A stretch of DNA of 63,214 nucleotides from Acidobacteriota bacterium (GCA_013289685.1 JABCZL010000024.1:1-63214), one strand, 5' to 3'. Numbered from the stretch's first letter, positions 7,250-15,961 are shown. The notes: generated by a model not told the origin, from the sequence alone. Program-made: numbers and translations.

Positions 7250-8056
7250 ATGGAGCGCATGCCCTCCCGGCGCATCAAAAGCAGCGACGCCGAAATTGCT
7301 TACTGGGCGCTCGGCGCAGGCACCCCCGTCGTGCTGCTTCATCCTTTCCCCGCCCATCATGAATTCTGGCTGCCCGTGGCCGAGGCTCTGTCCACTCGTT
7401 ATCGCGTGATCCTGCCCGATCTGCGCGGGCACGGCGAATCCGCTGTCGGCGAAGGCCCCGCCACCATGGAGAAACACGCCGCCGACATCGCCCGCGTCAT
7501 GGACGACGCCAACGTCGGCCGCGCTCCGCTAGTCGGCGTGTCGATCGGCGGCTACGTGCTCTTCGAGTTCTGGCGCAAACATCGCGGCCGCGTGGCGGCG
7601 CTCGCGTTATGCAACACCAAAGCTCCCGCCGATGGTCCCGAAGCCCGCGCCGGGCGCCTGCAAGCCGCCAATGACGTTCTCGAGCGCGGCACCGAACCGT
7701 TTTTCGAGTCCATGATTCCGAAGCTGATAGGTAAGACCACCCGCGAGACGCGCCCCGACCTGGTCGAGGGCGCTCTGCGCATGATGCGCAAAATGTCCCC
7801 GGAAAACGTCGCGCAAGTGCAGCGCGGGATGGCCGCCCGTCCCGACTCCATCGAGACTTTGAAGACGATCAACGTTCCTACTCTCCTCGTGACCGGAGAC
7901 GAAGACCTCATGACCGGCGTGAACGAAGCCGAGTTGATGCGGAGCCATATCGCCAACAGCCAACTGCGGGTGATTCCAAAAGCCGGACACTACTCCCCCT
8001 GGGAGCAGCCGCAAGACGCCGCCAATCTTCTCCGCCAGTTTCTGGATAGCCTCTAG
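7250..8056 (+). CDS. alpha/beta-fold hydrolase
   Basis: The 268-residue protein has a full alpha/beta hydrolase core: VVLLHPFPAHHEFW (oxyanion strand with HPFP), VILPDLRGHGES, nucleophile elbow GVSIGGY (Ser), PTLLVTGDEDLMTG (acid) and IPKAGHYSPWEQP (His). This arrangement is typical of the 3-oxoadipate enol-lactonase/haloperoxidase-like group, but substrate cannot be deduced. It stands alone, downstream of a repeat, with a -10-like element directly before the ATG. Confidence 0.88.
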   Translation: MERMPSRRIKSSDAEIAYWALGAGTPVVLLHPFPAHHEFWLPVAEALSTRYRVILPDLRGHGESAVGEGPATMEKHAADIARVMDDANVGRAPLVGVSIGGYVLFEFWRKHRGRVAALALCNTKAPADGPEARAGRLQAANDVLERGTEPFFESMIPKLIGKTTRETRPDLVEGALRMMRKMSPENVAQVQRGMAARPDSIETLKTINVPTLLVTGDEDLMTGVNEAELMRSHIANSQLRVIPKAGHYSPWEQPQDAANLLRQFLDSL

Positions 8057-8111
8057 GATCTAAGTCGATCTCGCCATTTCCCGCGCGGATAATCCCGTGC
8101 GCATGCAGTCC

Positions 8112-8186
8112 CGTGGAAGAGCGGCGCTTTGAGCGCCGCGTAAATCAAACAGAATAGATCCAGGCTTTAGCCCCTGAGGGCCGCGA
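8112..8186. repeat. double-hairpin intergenic repeat (family A)
   Basis: GTGGAAGAGCGGCGCTTTG continues to AGCGCCGCG, then an A/T-rich spacer and GGCTTTAGCCCCTGAGGG. The loop of hairpin 1 differs from the 3449 copy (GCTTTGAGC versus GCTTCAGC) while the stem is kept. Confidence 0.75.
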
Positions 8187-8191
8187 TGATC

Positions 8192-8197
8192 TAGAAT
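8192..8197 (+). promoter_or_regulatory. -10 hexamer 9 nt before a start codon
   Basis: TAGAAT ends 9 nt before the ATG at 8207, with no ribosome-binding site between, consistent with a leaderless transcript. Confidence 0.45.
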
Positions 8198-8206
8198 CTT
8201 GGCGCC

Positions 8207-9106
8207 ATGAAAAAACTTAACCTCGTGCTGGCTGTCACCTTGCTGCAGATTCTCGTCCACGCTCAATCCTCCGCGCCGCGCCCGCATATCCTCGGCATCG
8301 ACCACGTCGCGTTCTATACCACCGCTCCCGACGGCGTGAAAAAACTCTACGGCGATGTCCTCGGCCTGGCCTCCGCCGCTCCCGTCGAACCCGGCGGCAA
8401 GTTGCGGTACGTGGTGGGCGCGCAGTGGGTCGGCTTCAGCCCTGCGCCTGATCCCAAGGCCACCGACCGCATGGATCACGTGGCCTTTGCCACCGACGAC
8501 GTCGTCGGTTTTCGCCGCTACGTGACCGAAAAGGGATTGAACGCCTCGAGTTTTTACAAACGCGCCGACCACGCGTTGAGCTTTACCATCGCCGACCCCG
8601 ACGGACACCGGATCGAGTTCGTGCAGCGCCTTCAGAGGGCGGCTGCGCCGACGGCGGCTACCGGAGTGTCGCGCCACATGATTCATGCCGGATTTCTGGT
8701 CTACCATCGCGAGGCCGCGGACCATTTCTACCGCGAAATCCTCGGCTTCCGCCCCTACTGGCATGGAGGAATGAAGGACGACGTGACCGAGTGGATCTCG
8801 ATGCAGGTTCCCGACGGCACCGACTGGATCGAATTCATGGTGAACCAGCCCGAGCACGCCGACCTGCAGCTGACCGGCGTGATGAATCACATTTCGCTCG
8901 GCGTCGCCGACATCAAGAAGGCGCAGGCGACCCTGGAATCGCACGGCTGGAAGCCGCACGGCGACGAAAACGCTCAATTGGGCAAAGACGGCAAGTGGCA
9001 GCTCAACCTGTACGATCCCGACTTGGTTCGCGTCGAGCTGATGGAATTCAAACCCGTGCAGAAGCCGTGCTGCAGCGAGTACACCGCCGCACATCCTTCG
9101 GAATAA
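8207..9106 (+). CDS. secreted two-domain VOC (glyoxalase-fold) protein
   Basis: The 299-residue protein has a signal peptide (MKKLNLVLAVTLLQILVHAQS). Two vicinal-oxygen-chelate halves follow. The first (about 25-140) includes GIDHVAFYTTAPDGVKKLYGDVLGL, MDHVAFATDD and IADPDGHRIEFVQ; the second (about 150-290) includes MIHAGFLVYHREAADHFYREILGFRPYW, MNHISLGVADIKKA and NLYDPDLVRVELMEF. His and Glu at the metal positions (HVAF, RIEF, NHIS, RVELM) are kept, so metal binding is plausible. VOC proteins include glyoxalases, dioxygenases and resistance proteins; the substrate here is unknown. Export is unusual for the family. Confidence 0.85.
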   Translation: MKKLNLVLAVTLLQILVHAQSSAPRPHILGIDHVAFYTTAPDGVKKLYGDVLGLASAAPVEPGGKLRYVVGAQWVGFSPAPDPKATDRMDHVAFATDDVVGFRRYVTEKGLNASSFYKRADHALSFTIADPDGHRIEFVQRLQRAAAPTAATGVSRHMIHAGFLVYHREAADHFYREILGFRPYWHGGMKDDVTEWISMQVPDGTDWIEFMVNQPEHADLQLTGVMNHISLGVADIKKAQATLESHGWKPHGDENAQLGKDGKWQLNLYDPDLVRVELMEFKPVQKPCCSEYTAAHPSE

Positions 9107-9121
9107 GGAGCAGGCAGTGCG

Positions 9122-10312
9122 TCATATCTTCAGGAAGATTCGTTTTCGCCACAACAACCACAGCAACGTCCAGCAAAACAACACGGCCCCCACGGAGTAG
9201 ATCAGCGAGGCGTTGGCCGCGTTGGCGCCCAGCGACATCAGCCAGGCTTGTGCGGCTTCATGCCAGCTCATCGTACCTCCGGCCGAATTTTTCACGTTGA
9301 AGGAGTAGCCGGGGCCATAAACCAGAGAATCCGCCACGAACCCGGCAATTGCGTTCATTCCAAACACGAGGATCGGCATCGTCCAAACGCCGCGCCACTT
9401 CTTGATCTCCACCGCCCAATACAGAAAAGCGAGAAAGATCAGCGCGAACCCGCCTGTCAGCAGCACGAACGAGCTGGTCCATAGATTCTTGTTGATGGGG
9501 AACCAGCGATTCCAGACGAGACCCGCGGCCAGAACCGGGAGGCCGACGCAGAGCATCCGAAACGCTTTTGTGCCGGGAGTTTTGTCCGATCGCAACCAAT
9601 GTCCGGTTAGCACTCCCATCAGGATCGTTCCGATCGCGGGAATGGTGCTGAGCAGTCCCTCGGGATCACGCACGCCGTTGTACAGACGTCCCATGAACAG
9701 CTTGCGGTCCAACCAGGCAACGATATTGCGCTCGGGATCCATGAAGGGAATGCCGTGTCCCGGAACACCCAAGCCAGGCACGGGCACGAAACGCATCAGG
9801 GCCCAATAGCCAACCAGACATGCTCCCAGAGCGACCGCCTGCGTGCGGCGGTTGGTCCACAGCACAAGAATCGCGGCGACCAGGTAGCAGAGCGCAATGC
9901 GCTGCGTGACTCCGTAAATGCGCCAGGTGTGCACGTCCAATCCAATCAGCGGAGACACGTTCACGAGCAGGCCAATGGCAATCAGGATGACCGTGCGGAT
10001 GAGAACGTGATTCAGAATTTTCCGCCGCGACTCGCCCCGCCGCAGGCGGGCCGCGAACGAGAACGCCATGGACACGCCCACCAGAAAAATAAACGACGGA
10101 AAGATGAAATCGGCCGGTGTCCACCCATTCCACTCCGCGTGTTTGATGGGCCAATAAGCGAGATCGTCGCTGCCCGGGTTATCGACGAGAATCATCCCGG
10201 CAACGGCCAGGCCGCGGTAGAGGTCGACGCTCATGAGCCGCTCGGAGGGCGGCTTCGAGATTTCGCCTGAGCTCGATTCGGTTTGAGCCAGCGGGTGTGC
10301 GGTGGCCATCAT
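9122..10312 (-). CDS. HGSNAT-type multi-pass membrane acyltransferase (DUF5009-like)
   Basis: The 396-residue protein carries the family hallmark SVDLYRGLAVAGMILVDNPG near residues 28-47, WNGWTPADFIFPSFIFLVGVSMAFS, and about ten hydrophobic helices ending in YSVGAVLFCWTLLWLLWRKR. Relatives include heparan-alpha-glucosaminide N-acetyltransferase, which moves acetyl groups across the membrane onto amino sugars; bacterial members are mostly uncharacterised. The first 26 residues are hydrophilic. The ATG at 10312 is preceded by TATATT 8 nt upstream with no ribosome-binding site, suggesting a leaderless start; an internal Met at residue 27 is the alternative. Confidence 0.88.
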   Translation of the reverse strand: MMATAHPLAQTESSSGEISKPPSERLMSVDLYRGLAVAGMILVDNPGSDDLAYWPIKHAEWNGWTPADFIFPSFIFLVGVSMAFSFAARLRRGESRRKILNHVLIRTVILIAIGLLVNVSPLIGLDVHTWRIYGVTQRIALCYLVAAILVLWTNRRTQAVALGACLVGYWALMRFVPVPGLGVPGHGIPFMDPERNIVAWLDRKLFMGRLYNGVRDPEGLLSTIPAIGTILMGVLTGHWLRSDKTPGTKAFRMLCVGLPVLAAGLVWNRWFPINKNLWTSSFVLLTGGFALIFLAFLYWAVEIKKWRGVWTMPILVFGMNAIAGFVADSLVYGPGYSFNVKNSAGGTMSWHEAAQAWLMSLGANAANASLIYSVGAVLFCWTLLWLLWRKRIFLKI

Positions 10313-10320
10313 TGGCCATC

Positions 10321-10326
10321 AATATA
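10321..10326 (-). promoter_or_regulatory. -10 hexamer 8 nt before the acyltransferase start
   Basis: On the minus strand TATATT lies 8 nt before the ATG at 10312, without a Shine-Dalgarno sequence. Confidence 0.4.
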
Positions 10327-10424
10327 TCTGTGATCTTTGCCCCTGTCACCTCCGTAAGCGTATTTCGATCCGCTCTTTTCACTTGCTGAGACTGAGAACT
10401 GCGAACCGAAGCCTGCCGTTTTGC

Positions 10425-10430
10425 TACAAT
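10425..10430 (+). promoter_or_regulatory. extended -10 hexamer 9 nt before a start codon
   Basis: TACAAT preceded by TGC (TGCTACAAT) ends 9 nt before the ATG at 10440. No ribosome-binding site is visible. Confidence 0.5.
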
Positions 10431-10439
10431 CTCATCGCC

Positions 10440-10847
10440 ATGATTGACGCTTCTTTAGTGAAGGGAAAAATCGTCGCAACCTGCAAGGGCGACGGGCCCG
10501 CGGTAGATCTTAGCGACGCCACCAGCCGGGTGTTTCTGGTGACCCTCGAGATCACGAAGATCATCGAGCAGGAGTCTCTCGACATCAGCTTCTACGGTTC
10601 TCCCGACGGAGCGACCTGGGGCGCAAAATCCATCACGGCCTTCCCCCAGAAATTTTACTGCGGTGAGTCTCCTCTTTTGCTTGACCTGACCTCGCACCCG
10701 GACGTGAAGTTTGTCCGCCTTCACTGGGAAGTCGCGCGCTGGGGACGCGGCACCGAAACGCCCATGTTTGAATTCGATGTCCGACTTAAGGAAGTCCCGG
10801 CGAACATTCTGAAAGAAGCCGCGGCCGAAGCCAAAGCGCTCACGTAG
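10440..10847 (+). CDS. conserved hypothetical protein
   Basis: The 135-residue protein MIDASLVKGKIVATCKGDG is soluble, alternates beta-strand-like segments (RVFLVTLEITKII, LDISFYGSPDGATWG, VKFVRLHWEVARW, MFEFDVRLKEV) and has no signal peptide or helix of membrane length. The pattern suggests a small beta-sandwich, with SFYGSPDG resembling a carbohydrate- or ligand-binding loop, but I do not recognise the family. A longer start at 10302 was rejected because the extended -10 element lies directly before the ATG at 10440. Confidence 0.65.
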   Translation: MIDASLVKGKIVATCKGDGPAVDLSDATSRVFLVTLEITKIIEQESLDISFYGSPDGATWGAKSITAFPQKFYCGESPLLLDLTSHPDVKFVRLHWEVARWGRGTETPMFEFDVRLKEVPANILKEAAAEAKALT

Positions 10848-10849
10848 CG

Positions 10850-10915
10850 GCGGACGCATTCGTCCGCCCGCCTGAGTCAAGCCCCCACCCGGACGAATGC
10901 GTCCGGGCCTACGTG
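10850..10915. repeat. intergenic repeat family B
   Basis: GGCGGACGCATTCGTCCGCC, a 22-nt spacer, then CCGGACGAATGCGTCCGGG. Same arrangement as at 7148 with an unrelated spacer. Confidence 0.8.
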
Positions 10916-10944
10916 GCCTTTGATCCGATAATATTGAACCCAGA

Positions 10945-12264
10945 ATGAAAACTGAGGCCCCAGTCATCGTGCGTCCGGCGCGCAACCTGCGCGGCAGTGT
11001 GCGGTTGCCCGGAGACAAATCCATCTCCCACCGCTATGCCATGCTGGCGGGCATTGCCGAAGGCCCGTCGCGCTTGGAGAATTATTCGACCGGCGCCGAC
11101 TGCGCCAGCACCCTCGGTTGCATGCGCTCGCTCGGTGTGGCCTGGGAGCGCAACCACAAAGACGGGATCATCGAAGTGCAGGGACGTGGCCTGTCGCTCA
11201 CGGCCCCTAAAACTCCGCTCGATTGCGGCAACTCCGGTTCCACCATGCGCATGTTGAGCGGCATTGTGGCCGGACAGAGATTCACCAGCGCGATGGTCGG
11301 CGATGAGTCGCTCTCCCGCCGTCCCATGGCACGCGTCATCACTCCACTCTCCGCCATGGGAGCGCAGATCGAATCGCACGACGGGAAGCCGCCGCTCCGC
11401 ATCACCGGAGCCGCGCTGAAAGCTATCGACTACGCCATGCCCGTGGCCAGCGCCCAGGTGAAATCGTGCCTGCTATTCGCGGGATTATTCGCCGACGGCG
11501 AGACTCGCATCGAAGAGCCGCTGCGCACCCGCGATCACGGCGAGGTCGCGCTGCGCGCCTTCGGGGCGAAGCTCGAGCGCAAGGCTTGTGGGCAAGGCGC
11601 TGTAATGGGACATGAAGTGCGCATTCGCGGCGGCCAGCGCCTGCGCGGCATCGAAGCCCGCATCCCCGGCGACCTGTCGAGCGCGGCATTTTTTCTGTGC
11701 GCCGCAGCTTTGTTCCCGGGGTCGCAACTGACGATCCCGAGTTTGCTGATGAATCCCACGCGCGCTCGCCTGCTCGACATCCTGATGCAACTCGGCCTGC
11801 GCATCTCGGTCACGCAACTCGACGAGATTCACGGTGAGCTGGTCGGATCGCTGCAGGTCGAGGGCGGCCGCCTCACGCAAGCCACCATCGCCGGCCCCGA
11901 CTCGGCCGCACTGATCGACGAAATTCCCGTGCTGGCCGCAATCGCTCCCTACACGGAGCAGGGAATTGAGGTCCGCGACGCCAAGGAACTGCGCGTCAAG
12001 GAATCGGACCGCATCGCCGCCCTCGCCACGAACCTGCGCCTCATGGGCGCGCAGGTGGAAGAACGCGAAGACGGATTGAAGATTCCCGGGGGACAGACTC
12101 TCCACGGCGCCGAGCTAGACTCCTTCGGCGATCACCGCATCGCCATGGCCTTCGCGGTCGCGGCCTTGCGAGCCCAGGGCGAAACGCTGATCCGCGGCGC
12201 GGAATCAGCCGCTATTTCCTACCCGGCATTTTTTCAGACCCTGGAAGAAGTGACGGAGCGTTAA
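10945..12264 (+). CDS. aroA: 3-phosphoshikimate 1-carboxyvinyltransferase (EPSP synthase)
   Basis: This enzyme joins PEP to shikimate-3-phosphate in aromatic amino acid synthesis. The 439-residue protein has LPGDKSISHRYAML near residue 22, DCGNSGSTMRML (PEP-site loop, with Gly at the position of Escherichia coli Gly96), DESLSRRPMARVI, SAQVKSCLLFAGL, EPLRTRDHGE, PGDLSSAAFFLCAA, DEIPVLAAIA, KESDRIAALA and FGDHRIAMAFAVA, so every conserved block is present. The sequence resembles the class II group more than enterobacterial enzymes (Met rather than Pro after MR). It stands alone. A GATAATAT sequence about 10 nt before the ATG suggests a leaderless start. Confidence 0.96.
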   Translation: MKTEAPVIVRPARNLRGSVRLPGDKSISHRYAMLAGIAEGPSRLENYSTGADCASTLGCMRSLGVAWERNHKDGIIEVQGRGLSLTAPKTPLDCGNSGSTMRMLSGIVAGQRFTSAMVGDESLSRRPMARVITPLSAMGAQIESHDGKPPLRITGAALKAIDYAMPVASAQVKSCLLFAGLFADGETRIEEPLRTRDHGEVALRAFGAKLERKACGQGAVMGHEVRIRGGQRLRGIEARIPGDLSSAAFFLCAAALFPGSQLTIPSLLMNPTRARLLDILMQLGLRISVTQLDEIHGELVGSLQVEGGRLTQATIAGPDSAALIDEIPVLAAIAPYTEQGIEVRDAKELRVKESDRIAALATNLRLMGAQVEEREDGLKIPGGQTLHGAELDSFGDHRIAMAFAVAALRAQGETLIRGAESAAISYPAFFQTLEEVTER

Positions 12265-12438
12265 GTATGCAGGGACAGCCGCCACAAACTCCGGTTCTCC
12301 TCCGCTCCGGGAGGTAACTTCCGGTCTATTACTGTCGTGACCTGCCCTCTCTCCTCCGGCCATAGAAAAATACTCATTAACTGAGGCGCCGCCTCGGTCT
12401 CAATTTCCATTGGGGTTCAACTTTTCTGGGGGTGTGCT

Positions 12439-12879
12439 ATGCGTTCCAAGTGGATGCTGTGTGTTGTTCTGGGGCTGGCTTCGGCGGCCTATGCCAAAGA
12501 TCCCAAGCCTTATCAGACGGGCAAGCTTTTGCAGATGGATTCGGTGAAGTGCGGCACGTCGGAAAAAGACGCCCAGAGCCTTACCGGGGAAGTGCTCGGC
12601 ACCGACTCCGGCAACAAGAAGACGCAAGAGGTGCTTTGCCAGGAATACGTCCTGCAGGCCGAACGCGTGATCTACCGCATCCGTCCGCGCGACGAGAAAC
12701 ATCCCGTGCTTCTGCCCGTGGGCGAGCAGGCGCAATTCCGTCTGCAGAAAGACAAGATGCTGTTGCGCGTGGAAGATCTCGACAGCAAGGAGCGCGAGTA
12801 TATCGTGGTCTCGATGACTCCGCGCACCGACAGCACCGCCGCCGATGCGGCTCCGCCCCGGCTGAATCACCTGCAGTAA
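12439..12879 (+). CDS. small secreted protein of unknown function
   Basis: The 146-residue protein has a signal peptide (MRSKWMLCVVLGLASAAYAK, cleavage after AYA). The mature part is mostly beta-strand-like: YQTGKLLQMDSVKCGT, CQEYVLQAERVIYRIRPRDEKHPVLLPVGEQAQFRLQKDKMLLRVEDLDSKEREYIVVSM. Similar small periplasmic proteins are widespread in this phylum without assigned function. GGGGGTG precedes the ATG as a ribosome-binding site. A strong hairpin lies 24 nt after the stop. Confidence 0.75.
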   Translation: MRSKWMLCVVLGLASAAYAKDPKPYQTGKLLQMDSVKCGTSEKDAQSLTGEVLGTDSGNKKTQEVLCQEYVLQAERVIYRIRPRDEKHPVLLPVGEQAQFRLQKDKMLLRVEDLDSKEREYIVVSMTPRTDSTAADAAPPRLNHLQ

Positions 12880-12902
12880 CGCAATTCACAAACCAGAAAT
12901 GA

Positions 12903-12929
12903 AACGGCGCGGACTCGGTCCGCGCCGTT
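12903..12929 (+). terminator. strong GC hairpin after the secreted-protein gene
   Basis: AACGGCGCGGAC-TCG-GTCCGCGCCGTT is a perfect 12-bp stem with a 3-nt loop, 24 nt after the stop at 12879. No T-tract follows on the plus strand, so its action as an intrinsic terminator is uncertain. Confidence 0.45.
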
Positions 12930-12943
12930 GCCATTCAAAGCAT

Positions 12944-13056
12944 TTGACCGCAGAAATCGCCGAGAACTGCCGCAGAGGACGCAGAGAAAACCGGCGCGCC
13001 GAACCTCTGCGATCTCTGCGGCCTTTCTTCGCGATCTCAGCGGTTAAAGGCGCTTG
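12944..13056. repeat. large imperfect palindrome (family C, CCGCAGAGG type)
   Basis: The left half contains TTGACCGCAGAAATCGC and GCCGCAGAGGACGCAGAG; the right half contains CCTCTGCGATCTCTGCGGCC and GCGATCTCAGCGGTTAAA. They pair over about 110 nt around GGCGCGCC. Together with flanks it occupies most of the 360-nt gap before the CBS gene; no gene is visible there. Confidence 0.7.
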
Positions 13057-13239
13057 CTCCTGCGCTTGGACGCTCCTGGTACCCCCAGCTCGGCACTCCG
13101 GAAAATGAGCTCCGCCGCCTGCCCCAGCATCCTCCGCCTGTGATAGAGTATTGCCCACCGTAAAGGCCGGTCGTGCTGCCCTGCCGGATGCGCGCAGGTT
13201 TCGCCCCGCCGAAGGAGTGACCTAATTTAGGAGTGACCC

Positions 13240-13650
13240 ATGAAGACCCTCCGTGATCTGGTGAAAGACCGCAAAGTGTACTCCGTCGAAGCCACTCGCA
13301 CCGTGCTGGAGGCTGCGCGTTTCATGATGGAACACAATATCGGCGCCGTACCCGTGCTGCGCAATGGAGATCTTGCCGGGATTCTCTCCGAGCGCGACAT
13401 CATGAACCGCGTCGTGGCCGTGGGCCGCACTCCCGGAACCACCGCCGTATCGGAAGTCATGACCGCGAACCCGCGCGCTGTCCATGCCGACGAGACCATC
13501 GAGGAGTGCCTGTTCATCATGCGGGAGTTCGGGTTCCGCCATCTGCCCATCGTCGACGGCAAGGATTTAAAAGGACTGGTTTCGCTCCGCGATGTGCTCA
13601 TGGACCACGCCGCCGAACTGGAGCGCGAGGCACGCAAAACAGCGTCGTAA
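13240..13650 (+). CDS. two-CBS-domain protein
   Basis: The 136-residue protein consists of two CBS repeats: VYSVEATRTVLEAARFMMEHNIGAVPVLRNGDLAGILSERDI (about 12-53) and EVMTANPRAVHADETIEECLFIMREFGFRHLPIVDGKDLKGLVSLRDVL (about 72-122). CBS pairs (Bateman modules) bind adenosyl nucleotides such as AMP, ATP or SAM and sense energy state. With no fused enzyme domain it probably acts on a partner in trans. TTTAGGAG gives a ribosome-binding site 7 nt before the ATG. Confidence 0.92.
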   Translation: MKTLRDLVKDRKVYSVEATRTVLEAARFMMEHNIGAVPVLRNGDLAGILSERDIMNRVVAVGRTPGTTAVSEVMTANPRAVHADETIEECLFIMREFGFRHLPIVDGKDLKGLVSLRDVLMDHAAELEREARKTAS

Positions 13651-13653
13651 GAG

Positions 13654-13770
13654 CGGCTTCCGGCTTCCGCTATTCGGCTTTCGGAAGCCCGAAGCCCCGT
13701 ATCTAGTCAATATCGTCTATCGTTTCCGCGGCCCGCCTTCCGAAAGCCGAACGCCGAAAGCCGGAAGCCG
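13654..13770. repeat. long inverted repeat between convergent genes (family D, CCGGAAGCC type)
   Basis: The left arm CGGCTTCCGGCTTCCGC...TTCGGCTTTCGGAAGCC (13654-13689) and right arm GCCTTCCGAAAGCCGAACGCCGAAAGCCGGAAGCCG (13735-13770) pair over about 36 bp. It sits between the CBS gene and a convergent gene and may act as a bidirectional terminator. A related sequence occurs inside the coding region at 47396. Confidence 0.75.
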
Positions 13771-13772
13771 TT

Positions 13773-14579
13773 TCACTCCCGCTTCCGCAGCATCACTTCT
13801 CCCGGCTTCGGCGGAAGCTTGAAGGGAAATTCAAATATCTTTCCATCGAGCGGAACGCGCAGAATGAATTCTTCCTGCTTCTTCCATCCCCCGATCCATT
13901 TGCTGCTGGTGCTGAACAGCACCCACCCATGGGCTTCGGGATTGGCCGCCCCCAGCTGAGTCGGACGCAAACTGTTTTTGCCGACGAACTCCTGCAGCTC
14001 CGCCGAGTCTTTCAGGAACGCCTTCACGTAGGCCTCTTTTTCTTCTTTCTTTTCGGGATGCTTTTCCACTTCGCGCGCGGTCTGGTGATCCAACTCGTCG
14101 GCGTCGTTCTGCACTTTTTCGGCGAAGCCGTCGGGATCGAGCGAGGTCTGGACCACCTGGAAGTGCTTCACGAACTCGAGAGAAATATTTTCGACGCCGA
14201 CATCCACCGTCCCCTGGCCCCGGTAGCGAACGCTGAGCAGCACTCCGAAGAAAGGTTCGTGGCGTCGATGAACTTTTTCCAGTTCCTGGGAATCGACGCT
14301 CATCGTGATTCCAACGTCTTCGTACCACATCCCGTAGCGGTAGTGCCCGTCGTCGCTGCGCGAGAAGGTGCAGCCGGGATGCTCCTCGTCCCAGCGCACG
14401 GCGGGAATTTTGGGTTTTTCCTTGCGCGGGATGGCGCGTGCCGCATCGGGCAACAGCAGGGAAGCCATGGCCAGCACTGCCAGCAGCAGTCCACGTAAGA
14501 CCGGTCCAGGTACGACCAGGCTGAGGCCTAGTCTGAAAACGCCCAGCCCACGCGGCGCGCGATGCCTGTGCGGGCGCAT
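13773..14579 (-). CDS. secreted hypothetical protein
   Basis: The 268-residue protein has a long N-terminus with a hydrophobic segment (GLLLAVLAMASLLLPDAARA, about 29-49) that should be a signal peptide ending AARA. The mature part is charged and contains VRWDEEHPGCTFSRSDDGHYRYGMWYEDV, a helical basic/acidic stretch (REVEKHPEKKEEKEAYVKAFL) and C-terminal strands (EEFILRVPLDGKIFEFPFKLPP). I do not recognise a family. Its stop lies 2 nt from the end of the converging repeat, and its start lies about 4 nt from the stop of the next upstream gene on the same strand, so co-transcription is likely. Confidence 0.72.
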   Translation of the reverse strand: MRPHRHRAPRGLGVFRLGLSLVVPGPVLRGLLLAVLAMASLLLPDAARAIPRKEKPKIPAVRWDEEHPGCTFSRSDDGHYRYGMWYEDVGITMSVDSQELEKVHRRHEPFFGVLLSVRYRGQGTVDVGVENISLEFVKHFQVVQTSLDPDGFAEKVQNDADELDHQTAREVEKHPEKKEEKEAYVKAFLKDSAELQEFVGKNSLRPTQLGAANPEAHGWVLFSTSSKWIGGWKKQEEFILRVPLDGKIFEFPFKLPPKPGEVMLRKRE

Positions 14580-14582
14580 GAC

Positions 14583-15635
14583 TCAATTCGTCGGTGCGGT
14601 TACCGTCAGGGTGACTGAAGGGTTCGTGTTGTTGCCGGAACCCGTGTTGCTCGAGACCACGCCATTAGCGTCGACTCCGATCACGGTGAAGGTATAGGTG
14701 TTGTCGGGAGTGATTCCGTTGTGTGTGGTCGTCGTAGTAGTGGTGTTGCCGCATGCCGGCATCAGCAAAAGTGTGCCGCTCACCACAAAAAGAGCCAGCA
14801 AGCCCCACACCTTCCGCGATCGCTTTCCTCCCACCGCAGCGCCCAGTCCCACCAGCGCCAGCATGGGGAAAGGAATCCACAGCGCGTAGAAGATCCGGGG
14901 AGGAGCAACACCCTTCGTGATGATGATCGGGCCGAAGGTGTTGATCGTGAGGCTTGAAGTGGCCGCCGCCCCGTTCACCGTCACAGGATTCTTGTCGAAC
15001 GAGCAATAGGGAGGATACGTCACCAAGGGGGTGATCGAGTTGCAGGACAGCGTGACCCCAGCCCCCGGGCTTATGTACCCGTTGATCGGATTGATGCTGA
15101 CGATGCCCACGGCGCCGTTGCCTGCGGGCACGCTGCCCGGCTGGACCGCCCTCTGAATGGTGACCGTGAACTGCGGCGCAACCGCCAGCACCGTCACGTC
15201 CTGCGGTGGCGTAGTTGTGGTCTGTCCGGGGGCGGTGCCGGTAATCGTGATGGAGTATGGCACTTCCGCCGTGTCGCTCTTGGTCGTAATCGTGGCCGAA
15301 GCGGTGCCCGGGGCCGTCACCGTCGCGGGACTCACCAGGCAAACGGGAGGATCGGTCAAGGTCGCCGGCGACACCGCGCAGGTCAGGTTGACCGTGCCGC
15401 TGAAGCCGTTAATCGCTCCCACCGTAATGTTCGAAGCCGAAGTACCGCCCGCCGTCACCGCATCGGGCGAAAACGACCCGGCCTGCAAGGTGAAGCTCCC
15501 CTGCGCGAACGCCGCGGACGGCAAGGCTAGACAAGCGGCCAATAGGCAGAGGACCGCAAAGCCGGCACGCCGGCTTAGAACGATGAAGACGAACTTGAGG
15601 GGCGACCACTCGCACGGCTGCGGTTCAGATTGCAT
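14583..15635 (-). CDS. secreted Ig-like protein with internal transmembrane/lipobox-like module
   Basis: From the ATG at 15635 the protein is 350 residues; in-frame ATGs at 15653, 15695 and 15752 are alternatives and none has a strong ribosome-binding site. A signal peptide (VLCLLAACLALPSAAFAQ) leads into two beta-sandwich-like repeats marked by INGFSGTVNLTCAVSPA and INGYISPGAGVTLSCNS. The C-terminal 104 residues hold RIFYALWIPFPMLALVGLGAA, basic GGKRSRK, a second hydrophobic helix, LMPACG, a poly-Thr linker, then a final strand ending SVTLTVTAPTN. The same module closes the neighbouring SBBP protein. Function is unknown; surface anchoring is inferred. Confidence 0.75.
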   Translation of the reverse strand: MQSEPQPCEWSPLKFVFIVLSRRAGFAVLCLLAACLALPSAAFAQGSFTLQAGSFSPDAVTAGGTSASNITVGAINGFSGTVNLTCAVSPATLTDPPVCLVSPATVTAPGTASATITTKSDTAEVPYSITITGTAPGQTTTTPPQDVTVLAVAPQFTVTIQRAVQPGSVPAGNGAVGIVSINPINGYISPGAGVTLSCNSITPLVTYPPYCSFDKNPVTVNGAAATSSLTINTFGPIIITKGVAPPRIFYALWIPFPMLALVGLGAAVGGKRSRKVWGLLALFVVSGTLLLMPACGNTTTTTTTHNGITPDNTYTFTVIGVDANGVVSSNTGSGNNTNPSVTLTVTAPTN

Positions 15636-15906
15636 CAACTCGGAATTCACCATGAGCAGGTTTCGGTTCAAGTAGCTCCGATAGCTTCGATTCATAGGAC
15701 AACCCAAAGGCTGCCCGCTTCCGCCGACGAACTGCGCATTGCCAACAGCCACGACGGGCGCTCGCCGGGTAACACAAAAAATCGGCGTCTCATTTTACCG
15801 CAGACATTTCCCCAGAAACCACGCCGCTCAGATCTCCGGAATGTTCCCCGCGGAATCTTCCATACTACCATCATGCCGCGGCCAGCCGATGGCGGAGTTC
15901 ACGCCG

Positions 15907-15943
15907 GAAGAAGAAAAGGCCGCCTCCCGCGTGGAAGACGGCC
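15907..15943 (-). terminator. intrinsic terminator of the SBBP gene
   Basis: On the minus strand GGCCGTCTTCC-ACGC-GGGAGGCGGCC (wobble pairs only) is followed by TTTTCTTCTT. It starts 19 nt after the SBBP stop codon. Confidence 0.75.
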
Positions 15944-15961
15944 GTGGTGGTTCCGTGTGAG

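Noticed and set aside
8060..9094. 344-codon minus-strand frame opposite the VOC gene
   Set aside because: Shadow of a gene with two clear VOC domains.
10945..12264. aroA as a glyphosate-insensitive variant
   Set aside because: The PEP-loop Gly equivalent to E. coli Gly96 is retained; class II-like sequence alone does not show insensitivity.
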